64,000 nt of DNA from Phlebopus portentosus (GCA_037892935.1 JAYXKI010000003.1:2728001-2792000), one strand, 5' to 3'. Counted from the first letter of the stretch, positions 22,426 through 33,430 are shown. Numbers and translations are program-made. The notes: generated by a model from the letters alone, not told the origin.

Positions 22426-23980
22426 TGTTAGAGGTGTAGGTCCAGGGTTACACCGGTTTCGATCCTTTTGCCTAAGCAGCAATATGTTGTGCAGAGGTGA
22501 TCTATCTACCCACATTTAGCTGTACCACACGGTCCCCTTACTGTCCTTCTTAGTTGCAGTCCTAGTAAGGGATGCTTTCAGAGACAAGGTAGAGTAAGAG
22601 CAGATTGGGATTTCCAAGAGGCGTAGTAGTACAAAGCACACAGTGAGTCGTGTTAGGACACTATCACCAGTGTGTTAAGAGGATCGAAAGATGGGGGAAA
22701 GAGGGCCTACTTCTAACGCTATTTATGCTTTCTAGATAATCCATTTTCCGTCCTATTTCTTACTCATCTTCTCTCCACTTTATTCCACCATGCTCCACTT
22801 CTCTCCACCATTACATCACTTCTTTTGTCATTCTGCTCCACCGAGCGCCACTTTGCTCCAATGTATCTCCACTATGACGGAATTCTGTGGGGTTGCTGAC
22901 TGAGACAATAGAGGTGCTGCTCCAGTATGGAAAGCTCCACTGTCAGTGCTCCACTATGACGTCAATTCCATCACCAGGTGGGATTGTAGCTCTTAGTGCA
23001 ATGTAGGCAGCTTGATATGTAACTCTTCGCTGTTTGTCTTGTGGTCCGAAGGGTGTAAGCACAACTCGCACATCGGTATTGAGATGTCGGGTTGGTGTAG
23101 AGTATGGTCCAATGCATACCATGAACTGTATGAGTTCTGCTGGGGGATGCAGTTGCGTTCGAGTGACTAGCCATGCTTTGCCTGGGAGTCTAACATCGCG
23201 AATGTATTGCCATATCCTTCGTTGGAGTGCCAGTTGTAGTTGCTTGGTGTCCAGGTTTGCATTCCTTAGTAAATAAAGGTTCGCTTGTACTGTAGAGGCT
23301 GGACATGAGTTGTGCAGCTCTGGCTTGTACCATCCTAGTATCCTCTAAGTTATTGGGTCTGCAGCTCGAGGGGTTCGAGTTGTAACAATGAGTTCCTCAT
23401 GTTGCTTGGGTATTATAGGATTTGGTAGATTGGCATGTAACGCTTCTTGCGTGTGACGTTGGATTTCAATCTGGCAGTCACGCGTTTCGCTTGTAGCATG
23501 ACATACTGTGAAGTATATCTCGTAAAGGACTATGTATGCTCGGGCACAAGTCTGACAGTGCTGGAATGCCAGTGATGTCTCCATTGGGATTGGATTAGCC
23601 TTTAGACTTTAGGTGTTAGGCTTTAGTAGTCGCGTTCTAGACTTCTCGGCTTCTAGTAGTTTTGATCGCTTCTTGACTTCTTTTGATCAGGTCGGATCGG
23701 GAGTTTGGTCGGCGATGTTAAGGTGATGGTCGGCAGTAGTAAATCAGCGGTGGTAATTACCGGTCGGCAGTGTTAAGTAGTCCGCGGGGTTACGTACTTG
23801 TGGCGTGCTTCTTAGGCGCTCATATATTGCCGCTGATGCCCGTGACTGTTGCCTTAGTCGCGTTAACAGTAGTTTGGCTCTGGTGACTGCTAGACTGTTA
23901 CTAAACGCGTTTGGAATGCTGATCCTGTTGATCTGCTGATCGTGTCGATCTTGATGTGAGTTTTTGAGCGGATCCTTTCA
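22426..23980. mobile_element. 1,555-bp solo LTR inserted in the Copia-2 LTR
   Basis: The insertion begins TGTTAGAGG and ends CCTTTCA, and is flanked by the 5-bp duplication AGTAC (22421-22425 and 23981-23985). The TG...CA ends, length and target duplication fit a solo LTR, probably of a Gypsy family other than Gypsy-A. No internal region, primer-binding site or polypurine tract is present. It carries a minus-strand open frame (22943-23584), which suggests its transcription sense is minus. The target lies inside the 9-bp palindrome of the Copia LTR. Confidence 0.85.
22943..23584 (-). pseudogene. ORF inside the solo LTR, one in-frame stop
   Basis: A minus-strand frame from an ATG ending at 23584 (METSLAFQHC) to TGA at 22943-22945 covers 213 codons, with a single internal TAG at 23345-23347. 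The N-terminal part has a C-X2-C pair (HCQTCARAY). The second half reads LQLALQRRIWQYIRDVR, then HPPAELIQFMVCIGPYS. It begins about 396 bp into the LTR when read in minus sense, close to the offset of the comparable part (SLVCTNCYLAYQ, then YALKVGVRAWINQHR) of the Gypsy-A LTR ORF. Homology is suggested by this layout but not proven by eye. The function is unknown. Confidence 0.55.
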
Positions 23981-24649
23981 AGTACTCACCAATGGACTGT
24001 GCCGCTTTTACAGAAGATTACATAAGCATCACATGATCAAGAAAGCGGACATAAGGAAGAATATAAACAGAACAATAAACTACAAAATACTAAGAGTGTC
24101 AGAATCACACTTCTAACAGTTCATTCATCACCATGGAAGCTGGCATTGTACAGAGGAGTGATGGAAAGATTGAGACAAAAGCCTGCATAAAATTGGTCAG
24201 AGTTCAGACATGAACATATAGGTTGGGTATGCACTCAAATAGGGCATTAGTTGGACCTGGAGACACACTATAGACATTTTGTGCAACGATGGCTGTCGGT
24301 TAAAGATGACATAACCACATTGATACTGAAGAAAGACATCCATATGCTTATTGTACCAAAGATCTATACGCTTTCTGATATCTTGAATCACATATTGCAC
24401 TTGAGGGTATTCTCTCGATCCATTCTGCACAAGCTCTTATAAATACGTGATATTGTATGGAGTCACTGTCAAACAATTTTAAATCACACATCAATCAAGA
24501 TTCTCTTCCTACTAACCTCTTTCTTGGTATGTGAGAGGCATGATGATGCTCTTTGATGTGGCAACTTTGTCCAGTTCCAGATTTGGGTCTCTGGTGATGA
24601 CAGTATGTGCCAAAAAATCAATACATTTCCTTATCAAGTTATCATGTAG

Positions 24650-25425
24650 ACATCTGTGACAGCCTCATCTGGGTTGCCAGACCTGCATAGCGCCTTGCTG
24701 TTGAAGGAGTCAGAAAAGAGCTTGACAATATAGAGGATACGGGTGGAACCTTCAACAAGGACCATCTCGTGTACATTAGACTTATCGACCTTGGAGTCCC
24801 AGAGAACCTTCTCAACAGGCTCAAGTATAGACCGGAAGAGATCTTGGCATAACTTCTCGAATTGTCACGGGTGATCAAGGTGTAAAAGTTGATACCCTCA
24901 TAGAGTGAATCAATTTTGATGGTCATCTGCACTGCCGACAACAGTGTATGCTTCACATACTTGCAAGTGGTACAGAGTCGGTAAAGAGCACAAGGGTTCA
25001 ACACAAGATTCAATGAAAGATCTAAGAAAATCAGTGTCAATACCATGATCGTACACCATTGGAATGACTTAAATTATATACCCTTCTTATTCTTGTGCTT
25101 GAACTCCTGAATGAAGTGGTTTACGAGGTAATTGTCAAAGTTCTCATCACCCAAGTGACTATTGCCAGCAGTCACCTTGACTTTGAAGATACCCTCCTTA
25201 ATGGTCAAGAGTGACACATTAAAGGTACCTTCACCAAGGTCAAAAATAAGGACATTGCACTTGCCTTGGAGCTTCTTGTCAAGACCATACACGATAGCAG
25301 CCACCGTGGGTTCATTGATGAGTCGGAAGAAGTTGAGGCCAGAGATGACACTAGTGTCACCTGACGTTGCGAGTTGTTAAAGTAAGTAGGAACAGTGATG
25401 ATGGCCTCAGTGATGGTGCTGTAAA
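24650..25425 (-). pseudogene. HSP70 pseudogene (left arm)
   Basis: Minus-strand sequence matches HSP70-type chaperone ATPase and interdomain segments. A TVTNAVITVPAYF-like start is read as [13 protein letters not shown] near 25400. It is followed by [34 protein letters not shown] and [13 protein letters not shown] (25304-25080). After a break come [15 protein letters not shown] and [17 protein letters not shown] in shifted frames (about 24950-24800), then NPDEAV. The canonical GGGTF is changed to GEGTF. Several frameshifts and missing ends make it non-functional. TTTTACAG before the first segment resembles a retained splice acceptor. Confidence 0.88.
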
Positions 25426-25879
25426 ACAGTCATGAATGAGGAGGATGAAGCAGGGATGGAGATGATTTGTAGGTGCTGAGGGTGAAAAGAGTGGCATGAC
25501 AGTAGTGGCAAGAGACAAAGAGGACAACATGTCAAAATAAATCTAAGCCCGTCAAATACTGGCACTGGCTCATGTAGATCTGTGTAGATTTACATAGTTC
25601 TATTATGCAAATCTAGTCTAGTTCTTATATATCAACTCTCAAAACCTAATCAAACACCATGTCAGCTAGATGAAACTATACAGACATTTATGTTAGGTGA
25701 TCTACACAGAAATACATATATTTGTGTACCTAATGTACCTTGTTCTACATAAATTTTCTATGTGATGTAAGACAGATTTTTGTGTAGATTTCCTTATCTT
25801 GGGTACATTCAGCTATACAGGCATGTGTTAAGGACCTCCAATATACAGTGATTGATTGCTATTCATAACTATGTACTAA

Positions 25880-26420
25880 TATTAATATAGAATATCATCT
25901 ATATGCATTTATATATTACTATATATTACTATTCATATATTGACTATGTATTACTAATCTCTATCCAGTAATATAGACAGTCTACCACTATAAACAACTA
26001 TATACTTCTTTAAACTATGGACTATAACTATTTATTAGGATCTATACAGAGATATCAGACAATATAATACTATTGATTACTATTTATATCTATATAGTAT
26101 ATGTTACTATAGGATATCATCTATATGCATCTATATATTACTATATTACTATATATAACTAATTATATATTGACTATATATTACTAACCTCTATTGCTAT
26201 CTAAATACTGTTATGAATTGCTCACCACTATAAACAGCTATATACTTCTTTGAACTATTACCTATAACTGTCTACCAGGCCCTATACAGAGGTATCAAAC
26301 TATGTGATACTATTAATTGCTATTCATATCTATATACTATGTATTACTATAGAATACTATCTATATGTATCTATATATTACTATATATTACTATAGTATA
26401 CTATGTACTACTATGAACTA
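25880..26420. repeat. AT-rich tandem repeat, period about 230 bp (left arm)
   Basis: The words ATATCATCTATATGCAT, ACCACTATAAACA(A/G)CTATATA and CTATACAGAG(A/G)TATCA recur two to three times, about 225-237 bp apart. The rest is TATATTACTA-rich. Mirror copies lie at 34910-35460 in the right arm. No gene is present. Confidence 0.8.
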
Positions 26421-26476
26421 CTATGGTGTTATAACTCACTATCCATTAATAACTCAAATGGACTGATTTCCTGATG

Positions 26477-27090
26477 TAGGTTTGTGTGCTAGCTAGGGCC
26501 TCAGCATCTACTAGTGAGCTGGGCTGAGCATAAGGTTCTAGTTGTATGCACTATTCTAGATAGTATCTTCCCAGCTCACCAGTGGATGCTGAGGCCCTAG
26601 CTAGCACATAAATCTAGTCTATTATATCCAAAATGAATTTTTATGCATCAATCTGGCCTGTAAGAATTTTTCCTGGAGCTTGGGAGGCTAGGGGTAAATG
26701 ATGAGTTTTGAGTAATTCAGGCATGCCTCAAAACAGTACATTCTGGTGCACAATTCAACTCAAACTCAGTCTGTAAATTCATATTATAATCATATTATCA
26801 TTCTGGACAGCTTTGGGGAGGTGCTGGACCAGCATGGAGCACAGAAAAAAATGCACATGCAAGGAAGAGGCAAAAAACAATATTTTTGCCATTTTGGGGT
26901 CAAATCTTTATCTATTCTCTCAATCTTTGTTTCTAAATGAAAGCCCTTTCGAAAATATGAATTTAGCAACTTAGATGATGTGAAACTGTTGAGTTTTGGG
27001 TGAGATATGATTTTATTTGTGTTTTGAGGCTCTTGTGACATGAAAAGTGATGAAATCACATGATTGCCAACAATTTTGCAACTAGCTGTA
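26477..27090 (+). mobile_element. Truncated foldback element (FB1)
   Basis: Contains a short remnant of the left arm, the loop region and a full right arm ending CAACTAGCTG followed by TA. It is homologous to the complete element at 27832-28915. Its left arm is cut at the edge of the AT-rich repeat. Open frames at 26746-27059 are on repeat DNA and not genes. Confidence 0.82.
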
Positions 27091-27209
27091 AGTATCTAGT
27101 GCATCCCCAGATACTCTTGCCTGCCTGGACCACACTTTCTTTATTATACTACTCTTATTATCTATATTATACTCTTTGAAAGGATCTGCTCAAAATCTTA
27201 CATCAAGAT

Positions 27210-27800
27210 TACAGCTAGTTGCAAAATTGTTGACAATCATGTGATTTTACCACTTTTCATGTCACAAGTGCCTCAAAACACAGATAAAATCATATCTCAC
27301 CCAAAACTCAATGGTTTCACATCATCTAAGTTGCTAAATTCATATTTTCAAAAGGGCTTTTATTTAGAAATAAAGATTGAGAAAATAGAGCAAAAAATGA
27401 CCCCAAAATAGTGAAAATAATTTTTTTGCCTCTTCTTTGCATGTGCATTTTTTTTTGTACTTCCTGCTAGTCCAGCACCTCCCCAAAGCTGTCCAAAATG
27501 ATAACATGATTATACTATGAATTTACAATCTGAACTTGAGTTGAATTGTATACCAGAATGTACTGCTTTAAGGTATGCCTAAATCACTCAAAACTTATCA
27601 TTTCCTCCTAGCCTTCTAAGCTCCAGAAAAAAATCTTACAGGTCAGATTCATACATGTAAATTCATTTCAGATATAATAGACTAGGTTTATATATTAGCT
27701 AGGGCCTCAGCTTGCACTGGTGAGCTGAGAAGATGCTGTCTAGAATGGTACATACAACTAGAACTACTTGTTCAGCACAGCTCCCTAGTGGATTCTATAG
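27210..27800 (-). mobile_element. Truncated foldback element (FB2)
   Basis: Starts TACAGCTAGTTGCAAAATTG and runs through an arm of about 516 bp into the loop region. It then breaks off near 27800 before a second arm develops. It is diverged from FB3 by scattered substitutions. Confidence 0.8.
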
Positions 27801-27831
27801 AAACAGGTGGTGCTCAAAGCTCATGTATTTA

Positions 27832-28915
27832 CAGCTAGTTGCAAAATTGTTGGCAATCATGTGATTTCATCACTTTTCATGTCATAAGAGCCTCAAAACA
27901 CAAATTAAATCATATCTCACCCAAAACTCAACAGTTTTATATCATCTAAGTTGCTAAATCCATCTTTTCGAAAGGGCTTTCATTTTAAAACAAAGGTTGA
28001 GAGAATAGATAAAAATGTGACCCCCAAATAGTAAAAATATCATTTTTTACCTCTTCCTTGCATGTGCATTTTTTTCTGCACTCCATGCTGGTTCAGCACC
28101 TCTCCAAAGCTGTTCAGAATGATAATATAATTATAATATGAATTTACAGACTGAGTTTGAGTTAAACTGTGTACTAGAATGTACTGCTTTGAGGCATGCC
28201 TGAATTACTCAAAACTCATCATTTACCCCTAGCCTCCTAAGCTCCAGGAAAAATTCTTACAGGCCAGATTGATGCATAAAAATTTATTTTGGATATAATA
28301 GACTAGATTTGTGTACTAGCTAGGGCCTCAGCATCCACTGGTGAGCTAGGAAGATACTATCTAGAATAGTGCATACAACTAGAACCTTATGCTCAGCCCA
28401 GCTCACCAGTGGATGCTGAGGCCCTAGCTAGTACACAAATCTAGTCTATTATATCCAAAATGAATTTTTATGCATCAATCTGGCCTGTAAGAATTTTTCC
28501 TGGAGCTTGGGAGGCTAGGGGTAAATGATGAGTTTTGAGTAATTCAGGCATGCCTCAAAGCAGTACATTCTGGTGCACAATTCAACTCAAACTCAGTCTG
28601 TAAATTCATATTATAATCATATTATCATTCTGGACAGCTTTGGGGAGGTGCTGAACCAGCATAGAGCACAGAAAAAAATGTACATGCAAGGAAAAGGTAA
28701 AAAATAATATTTTTACTATTTGGGGGTCACATTTTTACCTATTCTTTCAATCTTTGTTTCTGAATGAAAGCCCTTTCGAAAATATGAATTTAGCAACTTA
28801 GATGATGTGAAACTGTTGAGTTTTGGGTGAGATATGATTTTATTTGTGTTTTGAGGCTCTTGTAATATGAAAAGTGATGAAATCACATGATTGCTAACAA
28901 TTTTGCAACTAGCTG
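27832..28915. mobile_element. Complete foldback element (FB3) with 516-bp arms
   Basis: Two arms, 27832-28347 and 28400-28915, are inverted copies of each other around a 52-bp loop. The ends are CAGCTAGTTGC...GCAACTAGCTG, flanked by TA on both sides (27830-27831 and 28916-28917). This fits a non-autonomous element of the Tc1/mariner target type (TA). No coding capacity is present; the frames inside are repeat by-products. Confidence 0.88.
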
Positions 28916-30847
28916 TAAGTGGAGACTGGCAACCCCGAAGGTTGATGCATGCCTTCCCATGGGTCATACCACGTTGTGCCGGAGCATCGATCACTTGAAT
29001 CCTTATCGCACTTCACAGTTTTGTCTTTCAATAGCTATACATTGTTCACAACACTTAAATTGTCATTTTTAAAATGTTTGTCATATGCAAATTATCTCAA
29101 AGAATCAGATTCCGTATTTTAGAAAGAATTCTGTAAAAAATTGGAAAAGATATGGTGGAATCTTAAGTATTTCTCAAAAACTAGGAATGATTGAAAAAAA
29201 AAAATTTAATACGATTTTCGAAAATCATGCAAAAATAGACCTTGTTCATTCAAACAAGTGAAATTGTAAATGTGGAAGTCTTGAAGCTCAAGGATTTCAT
29301 GAGAGTTTTTGTGTATGCCGGGGGTCAGAATAAGGAAAATAACAAGCACGTGATTTATAGAACCAATGTTGAACTTCTTGAGATTCTGTTCCCATTATCA
29401 AGAAGCAACCATTCTGGGTAAAGTTCTGATAGCATCACGTATGTAATTGATTACTAAGTGCATACAGGACATTTACATATTTTTATTGCAGATGGTGTTT
29501 ATAAAGAAAAGCGAAAAAAGGCAGCTCTTAGCTCAACACGCCTGATCTGTGAGGCTGTCGAACCTACAGGCAGAAAAGGAAAATGTTCAACCTGATAAAT
29601 TAACGAGGTCGACATCTGCAATAATCAACAGTTTAACCAATGAGGTGGAGAAAAAGAATGAGGAACTCACCAAAACTCTTCAAAAGAGCATCGAGCACAC
29701 AATAAACATTGACAGAATGCAAGCAGAGCTTGAGGATCTGAGGGAGAAGAATTCATCAATGAAAGATGAGCTTGAAAAATCTCAGAAGGCACTTACCGAG
29801 ATCACAAACCAGTTGCGCACCTCTCAAGATCAAACCTCAGCTTCTCTCGAGGACCTTCGTTACCGTCGGACCATTATCAGGCATTTACAAGAATCAAAAT
29901 CAATCCTTACAAAGAAGATCAAGCTGTTAGAAACACGGTCGACACAGAAGAAACCAGAGCTCACCAAAGCAGAGGCTGAAAATCGAGTTCTGACTGCCCA
30001 GCTCAGTTCTTATTCACATCAACTCTTGTGCATGACCATGGAGCTATCTAAACACGAATTCAAGTGTGTTATTGCCAATGAACAATATCAAAGCTTGCAG
30101 AACAATCTTAATGCTCTGTGCAAGAAGAGTCAGCAAAGAGACGAGTACTATGGGCAAAAGATCAACAACTTACGAGCACGGCTTCTAGGAAAGCAGAAGA
30201 AACACAAAGCTGTTCAAGTTCAGCTTTTCCGAGCTCAAAAACAAATATATCAGCTCAATTCTTTCAAACAAAATGCATTCTAGATGGTCCAGAATACCCA
30301 TAAAGGCTATTATAGTACTTGCCTTTGTGGTATCATATGCCGGCTTTGTGCTCATAGTGTCTCAATGGGGAAGTGTGGAACTGTCATCTCAGAGTTCATG
30401 AGATTTCACTGTACGTCTCTGGGGATCAGCTCATCTAAAACAAAGATATGAATCCCGAGTGCATGCACTGTTTCAAGAATTATTGGTGAGGCCAATATTG
30501 CCTCGAAGCTCCAACTTGGATGGGACCTGAAATGAACAGAAGGTTTGTCCATGATATTGAAGGCTTTGAGAAAGAAAAACTGACTCACAATCCATTCAGG
30601 ATTTACAACAGGTGGCGATGGAACTACGAACAAGAGTCAAAATTTTGATTCACTTCACTTTAATATCCGGATCCCAGACAATAACTCACCATTAGCTGTT
30701 TCAGAACCTTCGATCATTCGTAGGGTATGCTTTGCAGAAGTGCGACTGGAAGGTAATCATTGAGCTGAGACTCAGATAAGGGGGATGTCGGAGCTCTGGA
30801 AGACATGATTGAATTATTCAATTAGAGTCCTCTGGCTATACAAGACG

Positions 30848-30902
30848 GTGAGACTATACTCAGCTAGGATCTAAGCATAGATGCTAACTCGAGTCTTCAC
30901 AG
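30848..30902 (+). other. Introner-like intron A (55 nt)
   Basis: Begins GTGAGACTATACTCAG and ends CTTCACAG, with a GCTAACTCGAGTC branch-site-like block. Splicing it restores a continuous frame (phase 1) between IQDG and PESES. The first 26 nt are identical to introns B and C. Confidence 0.85.
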
Positions 30903-31539
30903 GTCCAGAAAGTGAGTCCTTCAATATCTAGAAGCTTGCTTCAAAGTATCATGGATCACATAGGGATCATGCTGAAGATCAAAAAGCAAAACATCAGTTA
31001 CTTGCATCATGGAAGGAGGAAATGACTCACCTGGCACTTAGGTCTCACCGCTTTTTTTTGCTAACTCAAGAGAAGAGGGATGCATTCGTTCTTGAAGCAA
31101 AGAAGAAAATGATCGAGGATCTGGAAGGCGAATCAGTCTGGAGTTCATTAACTGCTAAAGAACACAATAAAAAAAGACTTATCTCTTATTAATAAACTGG
31201 TCGAAGAACTTGCGAGGGAGGCCATGAAGAAACTTCCAGAGCATGAAAGGCGCAAAATGAGCCTTTTCGTTTGGGCTGGTTGTGGAATGCACAAGAAACT
31301 CAATTCTATGAAAGGGGGCGATTCAGCAATGCGAGAAGAATGGAAAAATCATGGGATCTCACCTCGAATTCTTGCTAATAAGGATAATGCGGCCATCTTG
31401 GAATTAGCTGAGGAGGATAATGATGTGGAACAGGAGAAAACAGCAGCTGAGAAGCATGCCACTGAGGTGTCAAAAGCCAGTGGAGTGAAGCTCAGCTCCC
31501 TGATGGGAATGCTGTTGAACGACAAAGATGACAAGAAAG

Positions 31540-31606
31540 GTGAGACTATACTCAGCTAGGATCTATGTACAGTACTCACTCGAGTCTCGCATGTTTACAC
31601 ATGCAG
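31540..31606 (+). other. Introner-like intron B (67 nt)
   Basis: Begins GTGAGACTATACTCAG and ends CACATGCAG, with ACTCACTCGAGTC at the branch-site position. It lies between NKDDKKG and the segment before FPDTSNTWY (phase 1). Confidence 0.87.
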
Positions 31607-31959
31607 GATGGCACCATATTTTTTGAGATTGGGCCGAGAAGCACCTGAAAATAATGTTCACCTTTCCAGACACATCGAACACCTGGTACTCGTCATATCT
31701 GGATGCCGCCGCTGAGATTCTTGCACATCTCAGCTCGTACCTTGAGTTTATGGATTCAATTCGCTATTCTAAAGTCAGACTGGCATTCAATCATCTTGAA
31801 GAAAATGTTTACTATAGATTGCAGGACGCAGCTACTCTCACTGAACTTGCCTATCTTGCACTGTACCGTGAGGCTATTTCAGTGGATTATATCGCATCTA
31901 TTCATGGCAAATCTATTGAAGAAGTGAATGCTCTGGGACTTGGATCAAGGTTGGAGCAG

Positions 31960-32024
31960 GTGAGACTATACTCAGCTAGGATCTATTGTATAGGTGCTAA
32001 CTTGAGTCTTGCATATTTACTCAG
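31960..32024 (+). other. Introner-like intron C (65 nt)
   Basis: Begins GTGAGACTATACTCAG and ends TTTACTCAG, with GCTAACTTGAGTC at the branch-site position. It joins RLEQ to VKRYLQ in phase 0. The flanking exons are unrelated to those of introns A and B. Confidence 0.88.
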
Positions 32025-32879
32025 GTCAAGCGCTACTTGCAGATGCTGCTTGACTCGCCGCAGATTATTCTTTCGTCTCAGGCTCAGCCTGAGAAGGCCA
32101 CCCTGGATGGAAATAAGACCTGGAATTGCCCCGATGCAATCGAAGCCATTCAAAACCTTATTACCGAAGGGAGACTGCTAAAGCTGGAGGCCCTTTTCAG
32201 AGCATTTTTGATGGGAGCATTGTCTACCTGGGAGCGATTCTCATCAGAATTCAGTGATGATAGTATAATATCAGCACTTACCGAAGAAGAAAAGGAGCTG
32301 GCATGGATTCCAGCAACAAATAATGCAAATGAGGGAGCACTTGGCTCCTACAGGGTTTTTCAACGAAAAAATCCATATAGATCTTTGAAACTATTCAATT
32401 CGCTATTCAGATACCGCCGGAATAACACTGAAGAATTTATAGAGACTGTACTTACCGATGAAGAACACCTTAAATTCTTGCAAGCATAGGTGCGTGCTGA
32501 GGATGCAAAGAGATTGGATAGGAAGAGGCGGCATGAGGTCACTGCAGAGAGGGATCAGGAATAAGTTGCTAAGAAAATCAAGTGCAACTTACAGATGCAG
32601 AAGAAGATGGAACACGAAGCACGAATTGAATCAGCCAGCCTGGAGCTGGACAGCTTGAATGCTGAGCAAATGACTCTCCCTGAGATCAAACTTCAGCTTG
32701 CGAAATTCAGGAAAATTTACAGAAATGACATACCTGCTGACAAGACAATGTCAAAGAAAGCTAAAAAAACAAGCCGTTTTGCTTGTTTTGATTGACAGAT
32801 ATAACTCTGAACATTCACCTGAACCTGATGAGAAGAACAAGTAGCAAATCTAGTTTGGTATTCGGGATTTACGCTTCAC

Positions 32880-33430
32880 GCTCATTGCCATTGCTTCGAG
32901 CTCTTGCCTATTGTAAGGCCTTGTTCTCCATACAAACTTGCTGGCGGATGATGACCTTTCGTTATCGTATCATTGCAGTCTATGACAAATGTGTCCATAT
33001 CTCTGTACAATGGTGAAACCTCGTAACTCTCACCTTGCATCCACTTGTAGATAAAGAAGACACCACCAGGATACACTATATGCACGGTGAACCAGGTCGC
33101 CTCATGTCGCAATACTAGTCCTGAGGGTGTTTATGCACATAGAACCGGTGTAATAAATTTAGTATTGTACTGCACAATTGACATAACATGAAATCTAATG
33201 GCATGCGCACCTTGGCCAAATGCCTACATTCTGAATAGCAGTCGCCACCCTCAAAAATCTTGAGGTATGTATCTAGATTAACTTAAAGAATAACATTTGT
33301 CATAGAATCTTTGTAGTAGTTTATCTGTGCTCATTTTCGGGGAAAGACATGGCAATGGGCTGTTGGATCATTTGGTAATTCCAAACATTTTTGGCATCCT
33401 GGAGGCTTAGAAGTCTTCTTTGAAGCTTAA
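32880..33430 (-). pseudogene. Convergent minus-strand coding relic in the DNA transposon
   Basis: Minus-strand reading gives protein-like pieces: PPGCQKC...HCHVF (about 33415-33345, a possible Cys/His cluster), YLKIFEGGDCYSECRHLAK (about 33265-33210) and WFTVHIVYPGGVFFIYKW (about 33100-33050). The pieces are separated by stops and perhaps introns. It faces the main transposon gene and may be the element's second product. I do not recognise the family. Confidence 0.45.

Larger units (their letters stand above)
10089..24118 (-). mobile_element. Copia-2: old Ty1/Copia element, twice interrupted
   Basis: A minus-strand Ty1/Copia element with its 3' LTR at 10089-10340 and its 5' LTR at 22359-24118. 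Copia-1 (12073-18331) is inserted in its pol, duplicating CAAAC (12068-12072 and 18332-18336). A solo LTR (22426-23980) is inserted in its 5' LTR. Removing both leaves an element of about 6.2 kb that is collinear with Copia-1. Flanking pentamers are GTTTG on the left and GTTCA on the right, so an intact target duplication is not seen; mutation or a rearrangement of one flank is possible. It carries several in-frame TAG codons and cannot encode a full polyprotein. Confidence 0.92.
22359..24118 (-). repeat. Copia-2 5' LTR, split by a solo LTR
   Basis: LTR sequence runs 22359-22425, is interrupted, and resumes at 23981 to end CTTCTAACA at 24118. Without the insertion and its AGTAC duplication the LTR is about 200 bp, roughly 52 bp shorter than the 3' LTR, because only one of the two internal direct repeats remains. 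Unequal exchange or slippage between the repeats would explain this. Confidence 0.92.
24119..26476. repeat. Left arm of a large inverted repeat
   Basis: The reverse complement of this arm matches 34853-37209 almost base for base, including the HSP70 relic, an unidentified piece at 24190-24440 and the AT-rich tandem repeats. Its inner end is CTGATTTCCTGATG near 26458-26471. Its outer end is truncated by Copia-2. Only scattered substitutions and a few small indels separate the arms. Confidence 0.93.
29492..32795 (+). pseudogene. Transposon-encoded coiled-coil, transposase-like protein; broken
   Basis: Exon 29492-30283 encodes about 250 residues of strong coiled coil (heptads of Leu, Glu and Lys). 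After a decayed stretch (30284-30770) come a WKEEMTHLALRSHRFF segment, the AGCGMHKKLNSMKGG motif at about 31275-31320, NKDDKKG, then FPDTSNTWYSS (31658-31690). A helical region ends with WIPATNNANEGALGSYRVF (32305-32360) and a basic tail. I recognise this motif order from large repeat-encoded proteins common in Agaricomycete genomes and take it as the element's transposase candidate, though the fold is unproven. Lesions: TGA at 29543, TAG near 30835 and 30935, a frameshift in an A-run near 31170, TGA near 31625, TAG at 32487 and TAA at 32561. Most are C-to-T type. An ordinary intron (29418-29491) precedes the coiled-coil exon. Three further introns are near-identical to one another (see 30848, 31540, 31960). 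Confidence 0.75.

Noticed and set aside
24650..25425. A working HSP70 gene
   Set aside because: Frame breaks, missing termini and the changed GGGTF motif occur in both arm copies.
25880..26420. Possible CRISPR-like or satellite array
   Set aside because: The period is about 230 bp, AT-rich and without unique spacers; it is a tandem repeat inside eukaryotic repeat DNA.
30750..30775. A 23-nt intron (GTAATC...CTCAG) in the transposon gene
   Set aside because: Too short for a spliceosomal intron; more likely a deletion remnant in a decayed region.
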